A model generated the notes under the pieces. The model saw nothing but the letters and a program-made list of their open reading frames with translations. It did no database searches and was not told where the DNA came from. From Drechmeria coniospora (lineage: Eukaryota > Ascomycota > Sordariomycetes > Hypocreales > Ophiocordycipitaceae), in contig NC_054390.1 in NCBI RefSeq assembly GCF_001625195.1, forward strand, positions 5,367,222 to 5,431,221: a DNA stretch of 64,000 nucleotides, in the 5' to 3' direction. This document shows positions 22,784 through 34,303 of the stretch, one piece after another. A program made the translations under genes and the position numbers. Position 1 is the first letter of the stretch, and each line of letters begins with the position of its first letter.

Positions 22784-24040
22784 ATGAATAACAAGTTTCC
22801 AGCATCAAAGCGCAAAGCATCCGAGGATCCTTCGTCGCCTTCGGCATCGAAACGCATCAAGCATGACGACTCGACCGAACCGAACGATGACGTGACGCAG
22901 ATGATGAAACCGATCCCCTTTCCGGAAAAGGTACAGTTGCCCTCCGCTCTCCTCGGATGGTAGTGCCGTCTTGGCTAACCGGCGTAGCCTGCTGTGATCG
23001 AAGAGCGCAATGGTGAGATCGAGTTCCGCGTCGTCAACAATGACAATGAGCGCGAATCCCTCATCATTCTCACCGGCCTCAAATGCATCTTCCAGAAGCA
23101 GCTTCCCAAGATGCCCAAGGACTACATCGCCCGGCTCGTCTACGACCGCACGCATCTTTCCATCGCCATCGTCAAGAAACCTCTCGAGGTTGTCGGCGGC
23201 ATCACATATCGACCGTTCAAGGGTCGCCAGTTCGCCGAGATTGTCTTTTGCGCCATCAGCTCCGATCAGCAAGTCAAAGGGTACGGCGCACACATGATGT
23301 CCCATCTGAAGGACTATGTCAAGGCGAGCAGCGATGTGATGCACTTTCTCACCTACGCGGACAACTACGCCATCGGCTATTTTAAGAAGCAGGGGTTCAC
23401 CAAGGAGATCACCCTGGACAAGAAGGTCTGGATGGGATATATTAAAGATTACGAGGGAGGCACCATCATGCAGTGCACCATGCTGCCTCGCATACGCTAC
23501 CTCGAGGTCGGGCGCATGCTGCTCAAGCAGAAGGAGTGCGTGCTGGCCAAGATTCGTGCCTATTCCAAGTCGCACATCGTTCACTCGCCGCCCAAGGAGT
23601 GGAAGAACGGCGTCAAGGCTCTCAACCCGCTCGACATTCCGGCGATCCGAGAATCAGGCTGGTCGCCGGACATGGACGAGCTCGCCCGACAGCCGCGACA
23701 CGGACCGAATTACAACCAACTCCTGCACCTGCTCAACGACTTGCAGAACCACAACTCGGCGTGGCCCTTTCTCGTTCCCGTCAACAGAGACGACGTGGCC
23801 GACTACTACGACGTCATCAAGGAGCCCATGGACCTCAGCACCATGGAGTCCAAGCTGGAGGCGGATCAGTACGCGACGCCCGAGGACTTTACTAGAGACG
23901 CCAAGCTCATCTTCGACAACTGCCGCCAGTACAACAATGAAAACACGCCATATGCCAAGTCGGCCAACAAGCTGGAAAAGTACATGTGGCAGCAGATCAA
24001 GGCCGTTCCCGAGTGGTCACACCTCGAGCCGGAGAAGTAG
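22784..24040 (+). CDS. GCN5: Histone acetyltransferase Gcn5
   Basis: Exons 22784-22930 and 22988-24040, intron 57 bp (GTACAG donor, GGCTAAC branch); product 399 residues. The N-terminal 49 residues are basic and Ser-rich with a KRKASED/SKRIK nuclear-localisation-like stretch. The GNAT domain spans about residues 55-215, with the general-base Glu in FAEIVF (Glu133) and the acetyl-CoA loop QVKGYGA (144-150). The bromodomain fills the C-terminus, with [18 protein letters not shown] and the acetyl-lysine-binding Asn in CRQYNNEN. This is the catalytic subunit of SAGA/ADA complexes acetylating histone H3. Length and domain order match fungal orthologues, and all key residues are present. Confidence 0.97.
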
Positions 24041-25093
24041 GGCTTTACCCCAGCGTTGTGGTGTGTCAACCGCAGTCCTTCCTTCACCCCCAGCGTTCTA
24101 GCCAGTTCCCGTCCAGGGCCGGTGACGCGCCTGAGGGTGTCACGGCAGAGGAAAACAGACGACAGCGTGTGACTTGTAGTGCTTTGTACGCTTCTTCCTC
24201 GGCTCCAACGAGCAAACCGGGTGTCCGAGATGCGAGAGGTTGTTTTTTAGACGGTGCAGCGGAGACTTTGCAGGAAACATGGACGAATAGCGTGGTGCCT
24301 GGGCATTCTTTTCATTGGCGTTGAAGGCAACGTGGCCGACCTTGATGGGGACCTGAGACTGCGTTTTGCTGGCATCGGAACAGTTGCCAAGTATTCTGTA
24401 CTCATTGGGGGGCGCGGTCACCGGAAACGGCTCAGTTGGAAAATCTTTGTTTGTGATACCAATAGTGAATACAAGGCAAAGCATTGGTTCCTTGATCATA
24501 AAAGGCATATATTGGCTTTGCGTTGCCCGCCTTCAAAGCTACCTTTTTCAAAAAAAAAAAGAAGCACAACCGGCTGGCAAATTGTAAGACACTTGCATAC
24601 CATGCGTCCTTGCATGACCGCCGATGTTCCCCCTCTCCTCCTTCCGTTCAATATCAGATGCACGAGAAAGTGTGACGTTGGGCCAACAAGGACTCCTCAA
24701 ACCGCGCACTATACCGCCGGCCCTTGCACGTCTTTCCTCGTCCACTTGCGTTTTTTTCTCTTTTTTTTTCTCTTTTTTTTTCATTCTTAAGATATTGGGG
24801 CGAATAGCGGCGGGTCCAACGCCGAATAACCAGGAGAACGCCGTACCAGCGCCCGAAACATCCACCGAGTTGGTTTCGGGTCGAAAAGGACGAGAGATCA
24901 TTCCAGTCAAATTGCTTTCGTTGGAGGGAGTTCTTGAGATGGAGTCAAAACACCTTCCGGCAGATCTTTTAAATGTGAAATGCCCAACTCGGGATCCGAG
25001 GCGGCAACGCTGCAGGGATGTCTATGGTTAACAATAAAAAAGCAATCGTAAGGCTTCATGAAGTCACCAAAACCGAGTAGCAAAGGTAACGTG
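24041..25093. other. Convergent 3' intergenic region
   Basis: This lies between the stop codons of GCN5 (+) and the next bottom-strand gene. It includes an A10 run near 24550 and a T-rich block at 24750-24783 (three runs of eight or so T). Such tracts fit 3' processing signals for both genes. No gene is supportable. Confidence 0.5.
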
Positions 25094-26302
25094 TCATGCC
25101 TCTGTGATGGGTGAAGGGGCGGAGGCGTCTCCGACCGGCAAGCGGAGATCTGAGTAGGTTCGCCTGGGCCAAGCGTCTGTACGGCGAGAAAACATGTTGG
25201 ATGAAGTCGATCCGTCGGGAGGTGGGCTGTTGTCGAAGTTGACGGCCTCGAGCGTGCGTCGAAGAAGAGGTTGGAGCAATTCGGGAATCTCGGACCACTG
25301 GCCAGCACGGGCAGCGCTAAGTATGCTGTTCGGGATTACGTCTGCAGGGAAACTGGACGAGCCAGAGGTAGCTCCCTCGAGTGGATTCTCTGCTGTTCCC
25401 GTCATTTGCTCCGTGAGCATGGAAAGCTCGCCCGTTTCGAAAACTTGCTTGAACCATTGCTCCCACTCTTCGTCCATGACGGCCGACGTCTCGCCGGCTT
25501 CACGTCGCGCAGCCTGCACGAGGAGCCGCTCGTTGAGTTCGATGCCGATACTCTCGAGCACATCCTCGTCGCTTCCGTCGTTGTCGCCGTCGTCGTCATC
25601 GTCGTCATCGTCGCCGTCTTCGTTGCCGATTGCGTCGTCATCTTCGTCTTCGCCTTCGCCTTCGCCATCGTCATCGTCATCGACGTCGTCGTCATCGTCG
25701 TCGTCGTCGTCGTCGTCATCCAGCTCGCCGAGGCCGTGGATGGTCGTTGCCGGACTTACACTCTGGCCCAGTCTCATGGCGAGTTGGTCCACATCGGCTG
25801 GCTCGGTCCCATCCAGGAACCCTTCGTCGGTGGTGTCATGGATGGTGATGCCTTGCTCCTTTTCATATTTCTCCTTGGCCCACTTTGTGCCCTCCCACCT
25901 GGTGAGGCTGTTGATCTCATGGCAGGTAAGTCCAAGGTTGTTGAAGGCGCGAATGAGACGGCGATGCCACGGCCAACGAGTGAGCCGGATCCGGTGGGTT
26001 TTGTGGTTGTAGTCGAGGCCGGGGTACTTGGCCTCCTGGGTGTCGAGGTGACCGTAGAAAGCGTGCGTCTCCTGACGGACCTCGGGGATGAGGTAGCGCT
26101 GGAGAAGGGCGTTGAAGTTTTGGGGATCGCTGGACTTGAGCTTCGGGAACATGTGCTCGTACACGATATCTTCAACGGGGCGACCCTTCATCTTGACGAC
26201 AGCGGTCGGATGGCCAGCCTCGCGGGAAAGCGGTGCGAATCCCCGGACCAAAGCCGGCGGGAGTGGGGGTGGGAGGGTTGATGAACCAGGCGAGAGGACC
26301 GA
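25094..26302 (-). CDS. Conserved fungal protein with long poly-Asp tract, 5' end unresolved
   Basis: Open frame ending at TGA 25094 and running back to a stop at 26303-26305. There is no ATG between that stop and the conserved start of the protein (RGFAPLSREAG), and TAG at 26303-26305 could itself be an intron acceptor, so a short upstream exon is likely. The first internal ATG is at 26191 (MKGRPVEDIVY). A folded N-terminal domain of about 110 residues is rich in aromatic and basic motifs (HAFYGHLDTQEAKYPGLDYN, TRWPWHRRLIRAF, LTRWEGTKWAKEKYEKEQG). It is followed by an Asp-dominated stretch of about 60 residues encoded by GAC repeats (25557-25725), then a Ser/Pro-rich tail. I believe orthologues occur across ascomycetes but know no function; the acidic tract could bind histones or other basic proteins (speculation). 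Confidence 0.75.
   Translation of the reverse strand, partial: SVLSPGSSTLPPPLPPALVRGFAPLSREAGHPTAVVKMKGRPVEDIVYEHMFPKLKSSDPQNFNALLQRYLIPEVRQETHAFYGHLDTQEAKYPGLDYNHKTHRIRLTRWPWHRRLIRAFNNLGLTCHEINSLTRWEGTKWAKEKYEKEQGITIHDTTDEGFLDGTEPADVDQLAMRLGQSVSPATTIHGLGELDDDDDDDDDDDDVDDDDDGEGEGEDEDDDAIGNEDGDDDDDDDDGDNDGSDEDVLESIGIELNERLLVQAARREAGETSAVMDEEWEQWFKQVFETGELSMLTEQMTGTAENPLEGATSGSSSFPADVIPNSILSAARAGQWSEIPELLQPLLRRTLEAVNFDNSPPPDGSTSSNMFSRRTDAWPRRTYSDLRLPVGDASAPSPITEA
25557..25725. repeat. GAC/GTC trinucleotide repeat inside a coding exon
   Basis: Top-strand GTC/GTCATC triplets encode runs of Asp (with a Gly-Glu-Gly-Glu interruption) on the bottom strand. This is a coding microsatellite prone to length change between strains. 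Confidence 0.8.
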
Positions 26303-28435
26303 CTACACGGTCGGAGAGGGGAGGCAGGTGTTTCGGTTGGACGGCTGTCGTCTCTCGAGGCCACGTTCATATGGCTGAAAAAGTAGCTTGCTGAGGCGTA
26401 TGTCACCGCGGGAGGGAGGGAGGGGGCGAGCGTTGGGGGGAGGCACGCGGAGCCGGACAGTCAGCCTGTGATGGCGGTTTTGGCCCGTCGGCAGCAGCAA
26501 ACAGCCCGCACGCCTGGTCGGTTGATTGTGCACAGCGTGGCGGGAGGCCCGAGAATGGGCCAAAAGATGGGTGAAAAGTGCAGTGGTGGACGAGAGAGGA
26601 CGACGATGCTCAGGCCGAATGATTGCCGGTTGGGACAGGGGGAGTCGATCGGTCGGCTGAACGGTTGGAGGTGGAAGGAATGGAAGGGCATAGAAACAGC
26701 GTGCAACTACTGATGCAATTAGTACTGTTGGATGCTTAGTGATGGTGGTGGAGGTGGCATGGATCGGGAAAAGAGGCGCCGTTTGTTGATGACGGCCCTG
26801 GATGGTGCCTTGGGTGCCTTGCGCTGCCGCCTGGAGGGTGTTTGCCGTCGCACCTGAGTGGCCAGGCGGTTGCCTGTTGTCCCCTTGGGGCGAGGGATAT
26901 GTAGGGGAGGGGGGCCCGATGACGGGTGGGGGCCGATGGAAGCACCCACCATCCCACTCTTAGCACGGATACCTACTGTAAGTAAGTAAGTACGCCTACA
27001 ATCAGGTGTTGGGTACGGAGAAGTACAAGTATGACTTGCCACCCCAGGTCACCATTCGTCATCATTGGTATGCACATGTACTCAAGCATAACGTACAGTA
27101 TACTTAGTACCACAAGTACTAATGTACCTATACTAGGTACCAAGCACCGAGAACTCCGTACTAACAATACTGTAAGTACAGTTCTTGCACTCCTTACGTT
27201 GTACATCAGTAGCGGTGACGTGCAGTACTGTACGGAGTATTAATTACTGTGCCCCCAACAGTTGCACACACATGGATTTACTCCGAGTACTGCACCTACA
27301 GTAAGTACTAGGTACCAGCAATACAAGGATAAGTACTTGCAAGTTCTGTCACCACCTTTACTTTGCAGTAGTGACGGTATGACTACAGTGCTCGTGCTCG
27401 TACAAGGAGTACATTTACTTGTCCTTACGCGTTAGTAGGCTGCAAGTATTAATACTCCATATTCCGTACGTGCACACTACCTTCGTACCTTAGTACCGTT
27501 ACCTGTATTGGTACGGAGCACTAAGGCACCTGTATCGCAAAGCATAATTACAGTACATGTATTCCGTACTTGGCTGCAGTTATACCTGGAAGCCCAACTC
27601 GCATTCGCCGTTTCCCCAACATGTTCTTTACTACTAGGTGTACCTGACCTCTGCGCAGCGCAAGTATACTGTAGGTGGAAGCAACTAGAAATTTTATTCG
27701 TCGCCCCGCGGCGTGTCAGTCACTACAAACTGCGAGTACTTGTGCCGTACGATTAGGCACACGGCAGCAGTTGTGCGAGAGCTCACGATCCCTTTCGGTC
27801 TCCCGCGAGCACCATGCGTGACAGCAAAGATTGATGCTAGATGAACAAGACAAGTTTCGAGATGCGTCACTCATGCATGACTGACCACGTGTCCATAGTC
27901 CCGCAAATCCGATCACAGATGGATGGCCTTCAAGCACCGAAGCAAAACCCTTGCCACGAATCAAGCGAGGTGTCTTGTCAACATCGCATCGCCCCCTCCC
28001 GCCGCAGGCCGGCGGCAAATCTGGCCAGAAACTCTTGCATGCTTCATCTACCACACGAAAACCCATCGCATTTTGGAGTAATGGGTGTCTGCTCTTGATG
28101 CCAACAGCGAGGTCGCACCACTCACCCGCTCACATGGTGTCGTCGAGGAGAACAAGTAACAAGTTGCAGGAGCTGCATGGAGAAACCTTGATCTATATGT
28201 ATGCGTCGTGAGAAAAGAGGAGCTCCTGCTTCTACCCTCCCACCGAGCCTGTCATGTCAGGCTGAAATCACCAAGCTGCAAACACGTTCATCTGAGCATG
28301 GCCAAGTCAAAGTACGTTGGCGCCACAATTCCTGCATGGCAGCAAGCGGTGGAACCAAATGGCGCACCGGGGCCGGCTTATGGATGGCACAGTGCACCGT
28401 CAATGGACACGCCTCCCGCTGTGCCAACATGATGG
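26303..28435. repeat. Spacer with AT-rich GTAC-word island
   Basis: 26303-26950 is GC-rich leader-like sequence with no supportable gene. The core 26960-27560 is a GTAC-word island (TACTGTAAGTAAGTAAGTAC at 26970 onwards, GTACGGAGTATTAATTACTG near 27230, many TACTAGGTAC variants). 27560-28435 contains short open frames without codon bias or recognised products. Confidence 0.55.
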
Positions 28436-30297
28436 CTAGCTGTACGCCGGCTCGGCGTATCGTCGACCGGCCGCCCCGACAGTTGCCGTTGCCATGCCTT
28501 CCTCGGGGGATCGTCTCCCCCACTTTCGTCTGTCGTCCCGCCGGGCCCTGTCGCGCGCATCCCACGCCGGGTGGTCCCCTTGCCGGTCGAGGCTGCTCGT
28601 TCGCCTGTGGGCCTCGGGCCGCCGGAAGGAGGGACGGTCCCGTCGGCCTCCGGAATCCCTGTCGTCTTGTCGAGCCCGGTCTGAATCTCGAGGACGGCCC
28701 CTTTGGAAACGTTCCCGGTCCCGTTCATCTCGTACCCTTCGACGCCTCCGGACATCTTCCTCGACGGGACCATCAGAGCTGTTCGAGTCATCGTCGGAGT
28801 AACTCCGATTCAGGCGCGACGGTTGGGCCGGCTGGAACTGGTCGCGGCTCTTGCGCACGCGTTCCGCTTCATTGTTCGCGTTTTGCCGCAAGCCGGACCG
28901 TGGTCGGTCGGCGGTCATGCCGCCGGGCAGCATGCTGGACACCGTCTCGGTCAGCTTGTTGCGCAGCGAGCCCAGCGGGCTCGGCCCGTTTCTTCGTTTC
29001 GCTTCATCGGGGTGCATGTCGGAACGGTGGGAGCGAAAGGAGGATGGCCCGCCGGCGGGGGCGGGCGGCGGCGGGGGCGCTGTCGGCGGGACGAATCGAC
29101 GGACGGACGAAGGCGGCGGCGGCGGAGACGGCGGATGATGCCTTTGCCTCATTTTATGGCTCGTGGGCTGCGGCGCAACGTCCGAGTCGGACGAGTCGGA
29201 GTGGTGCCTCGGGTGGCTGTGCCGTCGCGGAGCGGCTGGCCTCTTGAAGCCGGGATCGAGATAGGCGGACGAGTAGGAGTGGTAGAGGGGTTCCGTGTTG
29301 GCCTTGGGCGAGGCATAGTCGGAGAAGCTCTTGCGTCTTGCGTGCTCCTCGGCCGTCTCGTCCCGAGGGGGGGATGGACCAGGTCGGCGGGTGCCCGCAT
29401 GACGTGTCGAAGGATGGGCCGGCACATGAGCAAACGGCATCGGCCGGGAAAAATGATCCGACTTGGGCGCTCTGGATCGCGGCGACGGCGGTCGAAAGGG
29501 GTTCAAATGTACGTAGGCGAATGGGGGGGGCGACGTATGATTGGCGGCAGGCGACGACGGCTTGGGTGAGGGCGGCGCGTCCTCGGCCGAGGAGGCAGCT
29601 TCGCTCTTCAGCCTGTCGGCGCAGGATTTGTGCCAGCGATCGACCTCGGTGTCGGGCCGCGAAGGGAAGACGTCGACCGGAAGGTGGGAGGGAAAGGGCT
29701 CGCCCGTGTCGGGGTGCTTCAGTGCCCAGTTTCGGACGGCATACTGCAGGAAGGGCACATGCTCCTCGGGCCCGAGCAGAATCTCGAGGGACTCCCAGCG
29801 GGAGAAGCCCCGAAAGGTCAAGGCAGGGATCGAGGGAGCGGCAAAGTCATCCGTCGTCGGCTGAAGCGAGTGTTGGCAACCGGTCACCTGCCAGATGTAG
29901 GAGAGGGACGAGTGCGGCATGTCGACGAAGAGGGCTGTTGTTGCACCCCAATGTTAGCGCGGTAGAGGGGAGCGAGTGTCTGCACGGCTTCGGTCGACGT
30001 ACAGTCGTAGTCGCCGCCGACAGCCCGGTAAAAAGCGGCCAGCTTGCTCGGTGTCAACTGCGCATCTTGCTTGTCGCCGATCTCGACGATCTGCGGCGAG
30101 GCCCAAGGTCAGCCAGACGCTGCGGCTCGGACGGTGTCTCGGACGAGGGAGGACGAGGCAGAACAGAGGAGACGTACGATATGACGGGCGATGGCCCTGA
30201 GAAGGGCATCGAGCTGCTTGGTCGGCGCATTGTTCCTCTCGAACATGTACACGTACTCGACGGCCGAGGCGGGCGTTTCGTCCGACCGCGTTGACAT
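28436..30297 (-). CDS. DUF7514-like fungal protein with disordered Arg/Ser-rich tail
   Basis: Three exons, 30297-30178, 30090-30003 and 29934-28436 (introns 87 and 68 bp, both GTACGT donors); product 568 residues. The splice chain yields one continuous N-terminal domain: residues 1-40 start MSTRSDETPAS, exon 2 adds QLTPSKLAAFYRAVGGDYD (EF-hand-like in outline), and exon 3 adds GCQHSLQPTTDDF and FRGFSRWESLEILLGPEEH. I know this block as the fungal DUF7514 family (named from memory). After about residue 165 the protein is disordered: Pro-rich, then Ser/Asp, then an RD/RE-rich tail (VRDERDRERFQRGRP) resembling RNA-associated low-complexity domains. Function unknown. Confidence 0.87.
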
Positions 30298-32262
30298 GAT
30301 GACGGAGCAACGCTGAGCTCACCGATCGAGCGAAAGGAGCCGCAGGTGCTGCTGGTGAGCAGGCGAGCAGGGGCAGGGCGGGGAGATGCGAAGGATAGGG
30401 CATCCGGATGAATCAGCGGTGGCAGCAAGGCGTCTGGACATGCCATACATGATGGATGGAACCGCGACCTGGACCTGGAGCTGAACCTGGAGCCGGACAG
30501 GAGAGGCGGAAGGGGAGAGAGTTACGGTGTGAGGCCCGGCGAGCCAACGCCTCGCCGATACGAGGGCCGCAGGCCGGATTCTTTTCGTGTGGGGTGAGAT
30601 TCGGCCACGGAAGAGGTAGGGAGGGAGGGTGATGATTGATGATTGACTGACGTGCTTGCCTCCGGCGCCCAGATCCCGTGCGTCTTGGAGGCCTGGTCGG
30701 AGCGAGCCATGCACGGGGGTTGGCCGCGAGGCAGGGATTTGGAGGGGTCGCAGGTGCCAGCAGATGAATGATCCAATGACCCCCCAACGGCCAAAGGGGG
30801 GGGGGGTTTCCAGCAACCCCTCGTGGGCTGACACGTCCAGGATCCATGCTCCGTTCGTTGCCTTTGTCGGTGAAGCACACAGACGATGTCTAGTCCGAAT
30901 GCACAAACAAAGGGCGAGGCGCCTCCAGGTACGCTACAGCTGATTTGTCCACATACAAGTATCTGTCCATGCTGCGCGGCCAGGAGTCGGTCGCTCCGCG
31001 CAGCCGAGAGGCTAGGCTGGCAGGGACACGGTCGCGTTGCTTGCATCATGTGCGGTGCAGCTGCACTCCTGCTCGGACGCCCTCATGCCGGCCACACCGC
31101 AGTTGGATGCTTGGTTCGTCGACAAGCTGGTGAGGCAAGACATGCTGGAGGTGGCTGAGCCAGCATATGCAGGCGTCATTCACCTGCAGACCAAGAAGCT
31201 GTAGGTGCACGGAGTAGATGCAAATGGAAAGGAGAGGAAAGGCCCAACAGGTCAACAGGCACCAGGCTGCCACCGCTTTTCAGATCACAGTTTGCCAGTG
31301 ATGGTCGTAATCCATGCGGCAGATGATGGGCGAAATGCCCATCCATAGGCGCAGTTTCAAGCGATGGTTGATTATTACCATTGGTTTCCGCGGTAGAGTT
31401 ACCTTTTACACCTACTACTTACTGTAGGTACTGGTGTCGTAGTAGTACAGTGACTCGACAAAAATGGCGATTCAGCTTTGGTGGTGCTACTCGTACAGAT
31501 TGAATCGACCTTTTTGCCACCCTACTGTACTTACTCTACCTACCGCTACCCTAGGCTGTAACTACCGCTACAGTACTGTAGTGCACTGCACGCCTACACT
31601 TAAGTACTTGTACTGTACTAGCTGCTGTAACTACCTAGGTAGTGGCTAGGCAGGCAGGCACTGAAGAAAGACAGAAATTATTAGTAAGTACCCCGTACTC
31701 CAGGCAGCTATTACAAGTACAGTACGGAGTACTCCGTATTAATACAAGTAATAATCGCAACAATGTACGGAGTACGGAGCTCAATGACTTACTTACTTAC
31801 TCACTTACTATTACCTACTTGCCAACTTACCTACATACTTACTTGACCCTTACTTAGTACGTACTTGCTTACCTGAAAGCCAGTCCATCTTCTTCGCCGG
31901 AGCGGGAGCGAATTACTCCGAGGCCCACTGAACGTGCTGACTGGACGCTGAACGAACCTCACACGTCGCATTCCCGGCTAAAAAAAAGACCCATCGTGGT
32001 TCCATCCGGGTCGCGTGTCGTTTGATGGAGCTTTCCCATGTCGCCTTTGGATAGCCGACGAGTTTCCAACATCATCACCGTTCTGCAGCGCACGGTGGGC
32101 AGCTCCCGACCCAACACACCCCTTCTCGTTCGTGGATAAAGGAAGTTCCCTGGCTCGACGCTGACGATTGGGTGCAACGATATGCTGTAGGAACCCGCCG
32201 TCGTCACCCCCTCCTTCCCGAAACCCACCTGCTACTGTCCACTGCCCGTCTCCGTCGCAACC
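30298..32262. repeat. Divergent intergenic region with GTAC-word island
   Basis: 30298-31250 is GC-rich with a G-run at about 30796-30805; open frames on the bottom strand lack coding bias. 31380-31880 is a GTAC-word island (TACGGAGTACTCCGTATTAA near 31724, TGTACGGAGTACGGAGC near 31763) followed by ACTT/TTAC tandem words (31785-31860). 31990-32262 is presumably the promoter of the MPDU1 homologue. Confidence 0.6.
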
Positions 32263-33174
32263 ATGGACGCGCTCCGTCCACTCGTTCAGCCGATCACGCG
32301 CAACCTCCCGGCGCCGTTGCGCAACCTCGGCGTCTCCATCATCGGCGAGCACTGCTACCAGACGCTGCTTCTGGACGTGCACCTCGACGACGTCGAGTGC
32401 CTCAAGCTGGGCATCAGCAAGGGTCTCGGCATCGGCATCATCGCCGCCTCCTCCGTCGTCAAGGTGCCCCAGATCCTCAAGCTCGTCCATTCGCAGTCGG
32501 CCGAGGGCATCTCTTTCCTCGCCTATCTTCTCGAGACGAGCGCGTACCTCATCACGCTCGCCTACAACGTCCGCAACGGGTTCCCCTTTAGCACCTTTGG
32601 CGAGACGGTCCTCATCCTCGGCCAGAACGTCATCATCTCCGTCCTCGTCCTCAACTACACGGGGAGGTCCAGCGTCGCCGCCGTCCTGCTGGCCGTGCTG
32701 TTCGGAAGCGCCGCCGTCCTTTTCTCCCAGAGCTTCCTGGACATGCGGACGCTGAGCTTCCTGCAGGCCGGCGCCGGCCTCCTCGGCGTCGCGAGCAAGC
32801 TGCCCCAGATCCTAGCCATCTACCAGCAGGGCGGCACGGGCCAGCTGAGCGCCTTTGCGGTAGGGACCCCCGGACCCCTCATGTTGGGCGCGGCTCTTGG
32901 ATGCTGATGCGACGTCCAGGTCTTCAACTACCTCGCCGGCTCCCTCTCGCGCATCTTCACCACCCTCCAGGAGGTCGACGATAAGCTCATCCTCTACGGC
33001 TTCATCTCGGGCTTCGTCCTCAACGCCGTCCTCGCCATGCAGATGGTCTATTACTGGAACATACCCTCCACCCAGGCCCCTGGCAAGGTCCGAGAGTCGG
33101 CCGTGCAGGAGAAGGCGAAAGGTTCGGCGACGTCCATGTCGACGAAGAGCCCGACCACGCGACGCCGCGGTTAA
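32263..33174 (+). CDS. MPDU1/Lec35 homologue, PQ-loop membrane protein
   Basis: Exons 32263-32859 and 32920-33174 around a 60-bp intron; product 283 residues. The joined protein has about seven hydrophobic segments and two PQ-loop motifs, VVKVPQILKLVHSQSAEGIS and ASKLPQILAIY, in the tandem repeat arrangement of the MPDU1 (SL15/Lec35) family. In animals that protein is needed for use of dolichol-phosphate mannose and dolichol-phosphate glucose in N-glycan precursor, GPI and O-mannose synthesis at the ER; its biochemical activity is still debated. The C-terminus is a short basic, Ser/Thr-rich tail (TKSPTTRRRG). The splice joins LSAFA to VFNYLAGSLSRIFTT, restoring the second repeat. The start ATG has a good context (GCAACCATGG). 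Confidence 0.92.
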
Positions 33175-33517
33175 GGCCAAGGACGGGAAGACTGGTCGTG
33201 TATCATTGCAGAGTATCTTTATGTACAAGTTGCCACCTCTTGCCATGCCTGACCGAAGGGAAACGGAAGGCGACCGAGGAGCCAAGTGATTCGCCCTTCC
33301 GCTGCGTTGGTGACAGCTTTGCCTTTCCGCTGCAAGCCGAGTGCTATCCATTCCCAAAGCACCCAAATAATCGTCCAGATGCCCGGCCGGCTCCGTGTAC
33401 CGGTGCCGCATCTGTCCGTCCGCGACGCCAATATCCAAACGCCAAACGTTGTACAACCCACGAGAAAAGAAGAAAAGAACAAGTCGAAGAAGCCAACTTT
33501 TGCACGGGGCAGGGTGC

Positions 33518-34303
33518 CTAGCAGACGGGCACGTCCGCCTTGGGCCAGCCGGGGCGGTCCATGCCGAGGGTGCGGCCGGCGCAATGCAGGCAACGCTTCC
33601 CTTCGCCGAGGTTGCTCACGGAGCAGCTGAAGCAGACGTGTTTGCCACAGGCGCCACAGAGGGTGCTTTGGGCGTCGACGTCGTCGACATCCATCGCGTC
33701 GCCATTCGAGCCATCTCGCAAGCTGGCTCCGCAGTCCTCGCAGCCCGTCGGGGTTGTGGCCGGCGTCGTCACCGTCGGCCGCCCGGCGCCGGGGGTCGAG
33801 GGGGTCGAGGTCGGCGTTGAGCCGATGTCCCAGAAGCGGTGCAAGGACTGCTGCTGTCGGAAGTTGCCCGCCAAGGGAGCGCCCTGGGGCATCGTCTCCT
33901 GCACCGGGACGGAGGCCAAGGCGGGAGGCGGCGAGCCGGGGCGAATCGGGAGCGGCAGGTGCTGCTGAAGTTGCTGCGCCGGTGGCCGTTGCTGTTGATG
34001 CTGGGCCGAGAAAAGGAGCTGGAGAGTATGCTCTGCGGGGAGGGAAGGCTGTGAGTGCGCATTCTCGCCTCGGCGGATCCAAGCCTCGGCGAACATACCA
34101 TGAACCTCGTCGTCCGAGGGCCTGCCGTCGCGGAAGCGCTTGAAGGTGCGGCTGGGGAGGTGGGCCGGCGGGATGTCGAAGACGGCGGTGCGAGGCGAGA
34201 CGTCCATGGTGAACTGCTCGACGTTTGGCGGCGGCGGCGAGCCGTACGCCGGCGAGGGCGACAAGCCCAGTTCGGAGACGGATCGCTTGCGCTTGAGGAT
34301 CAT
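33518..34303 (-). CDS. Small zinc-ribbon-type protein of unknown function
   Basis: Exons 34303-34099 and 34032-33518; product 239 residues. The 66-bp intron (34033-34098) has GTATGT and GCAG ends but is a multiple of three with no in-frame stop, so it looks like coding sequence. Removing it joins DEVH to EHTLQLLFSAQHQ, which reads as one helix. ATG 34303 (MILKRKRSVSELG) is preferred: the longer frame has only TTG upstream, and a basic KRKR start fits a nuclear signal. The centre is Gln/Pro-rich. The C-terminus carries CxxC pairs (CEDCGASL, CGACGKHVCFSC, CLHC) arranged like a two-site zinc ribbon or FYVE-like knuckle. I believe it is conserved in ascomycetes as an uncharacterised protein. A nuclear role is inferred only from the basic start. 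It is convergent with the MPDU1 homologue (343 bp between stops). Confidence 0.8.
   Translation of the reverse strand: MILKRKRSVSELGLSPSPAYGSPPPPNVEQFTMDVSPRTAVFDIPPAHLPSRTFKRFRDGRPSDDEVHGMFAEAWIRRGENAHSQPSLPAEHTLQLLFSAQHQQQRPPAQQLQQHLPLPIRPGSPPPALASVPVQETMPQGAPLAGNFRQQQSLHRFWDIGSTPTSTPSTPGAGRPTVTTPATTPTGCEDCGASLRDGSNGDAMDVDDVDAQSTLCGACGKHVCFSCSVSNLGEGKRCLHCAGRTLGMDRPGWPKADVPVC

Noticed and set aside
25271..26281. 336-codon top-strand frame rich in Val
   Set aside because: Antisense of the Asp-rich protein; the VVIVVV runs are simply GAC repeats read backwards.
30522..31049. 175-codon bottom-strand frame upstream of the DUF7514-like gene
   Set aside because: No codon bias or recognisable sequence; a G/C homopolymer lies inside and competing frames are open, so it is more likely leader or promoter.
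32168..32755. 195-codon top-strand Ser/Arg-rich frame
   Set aside because: Out-of-frame shadow of the MPDU1 homologue, which has two PQ-loops in the other frame.
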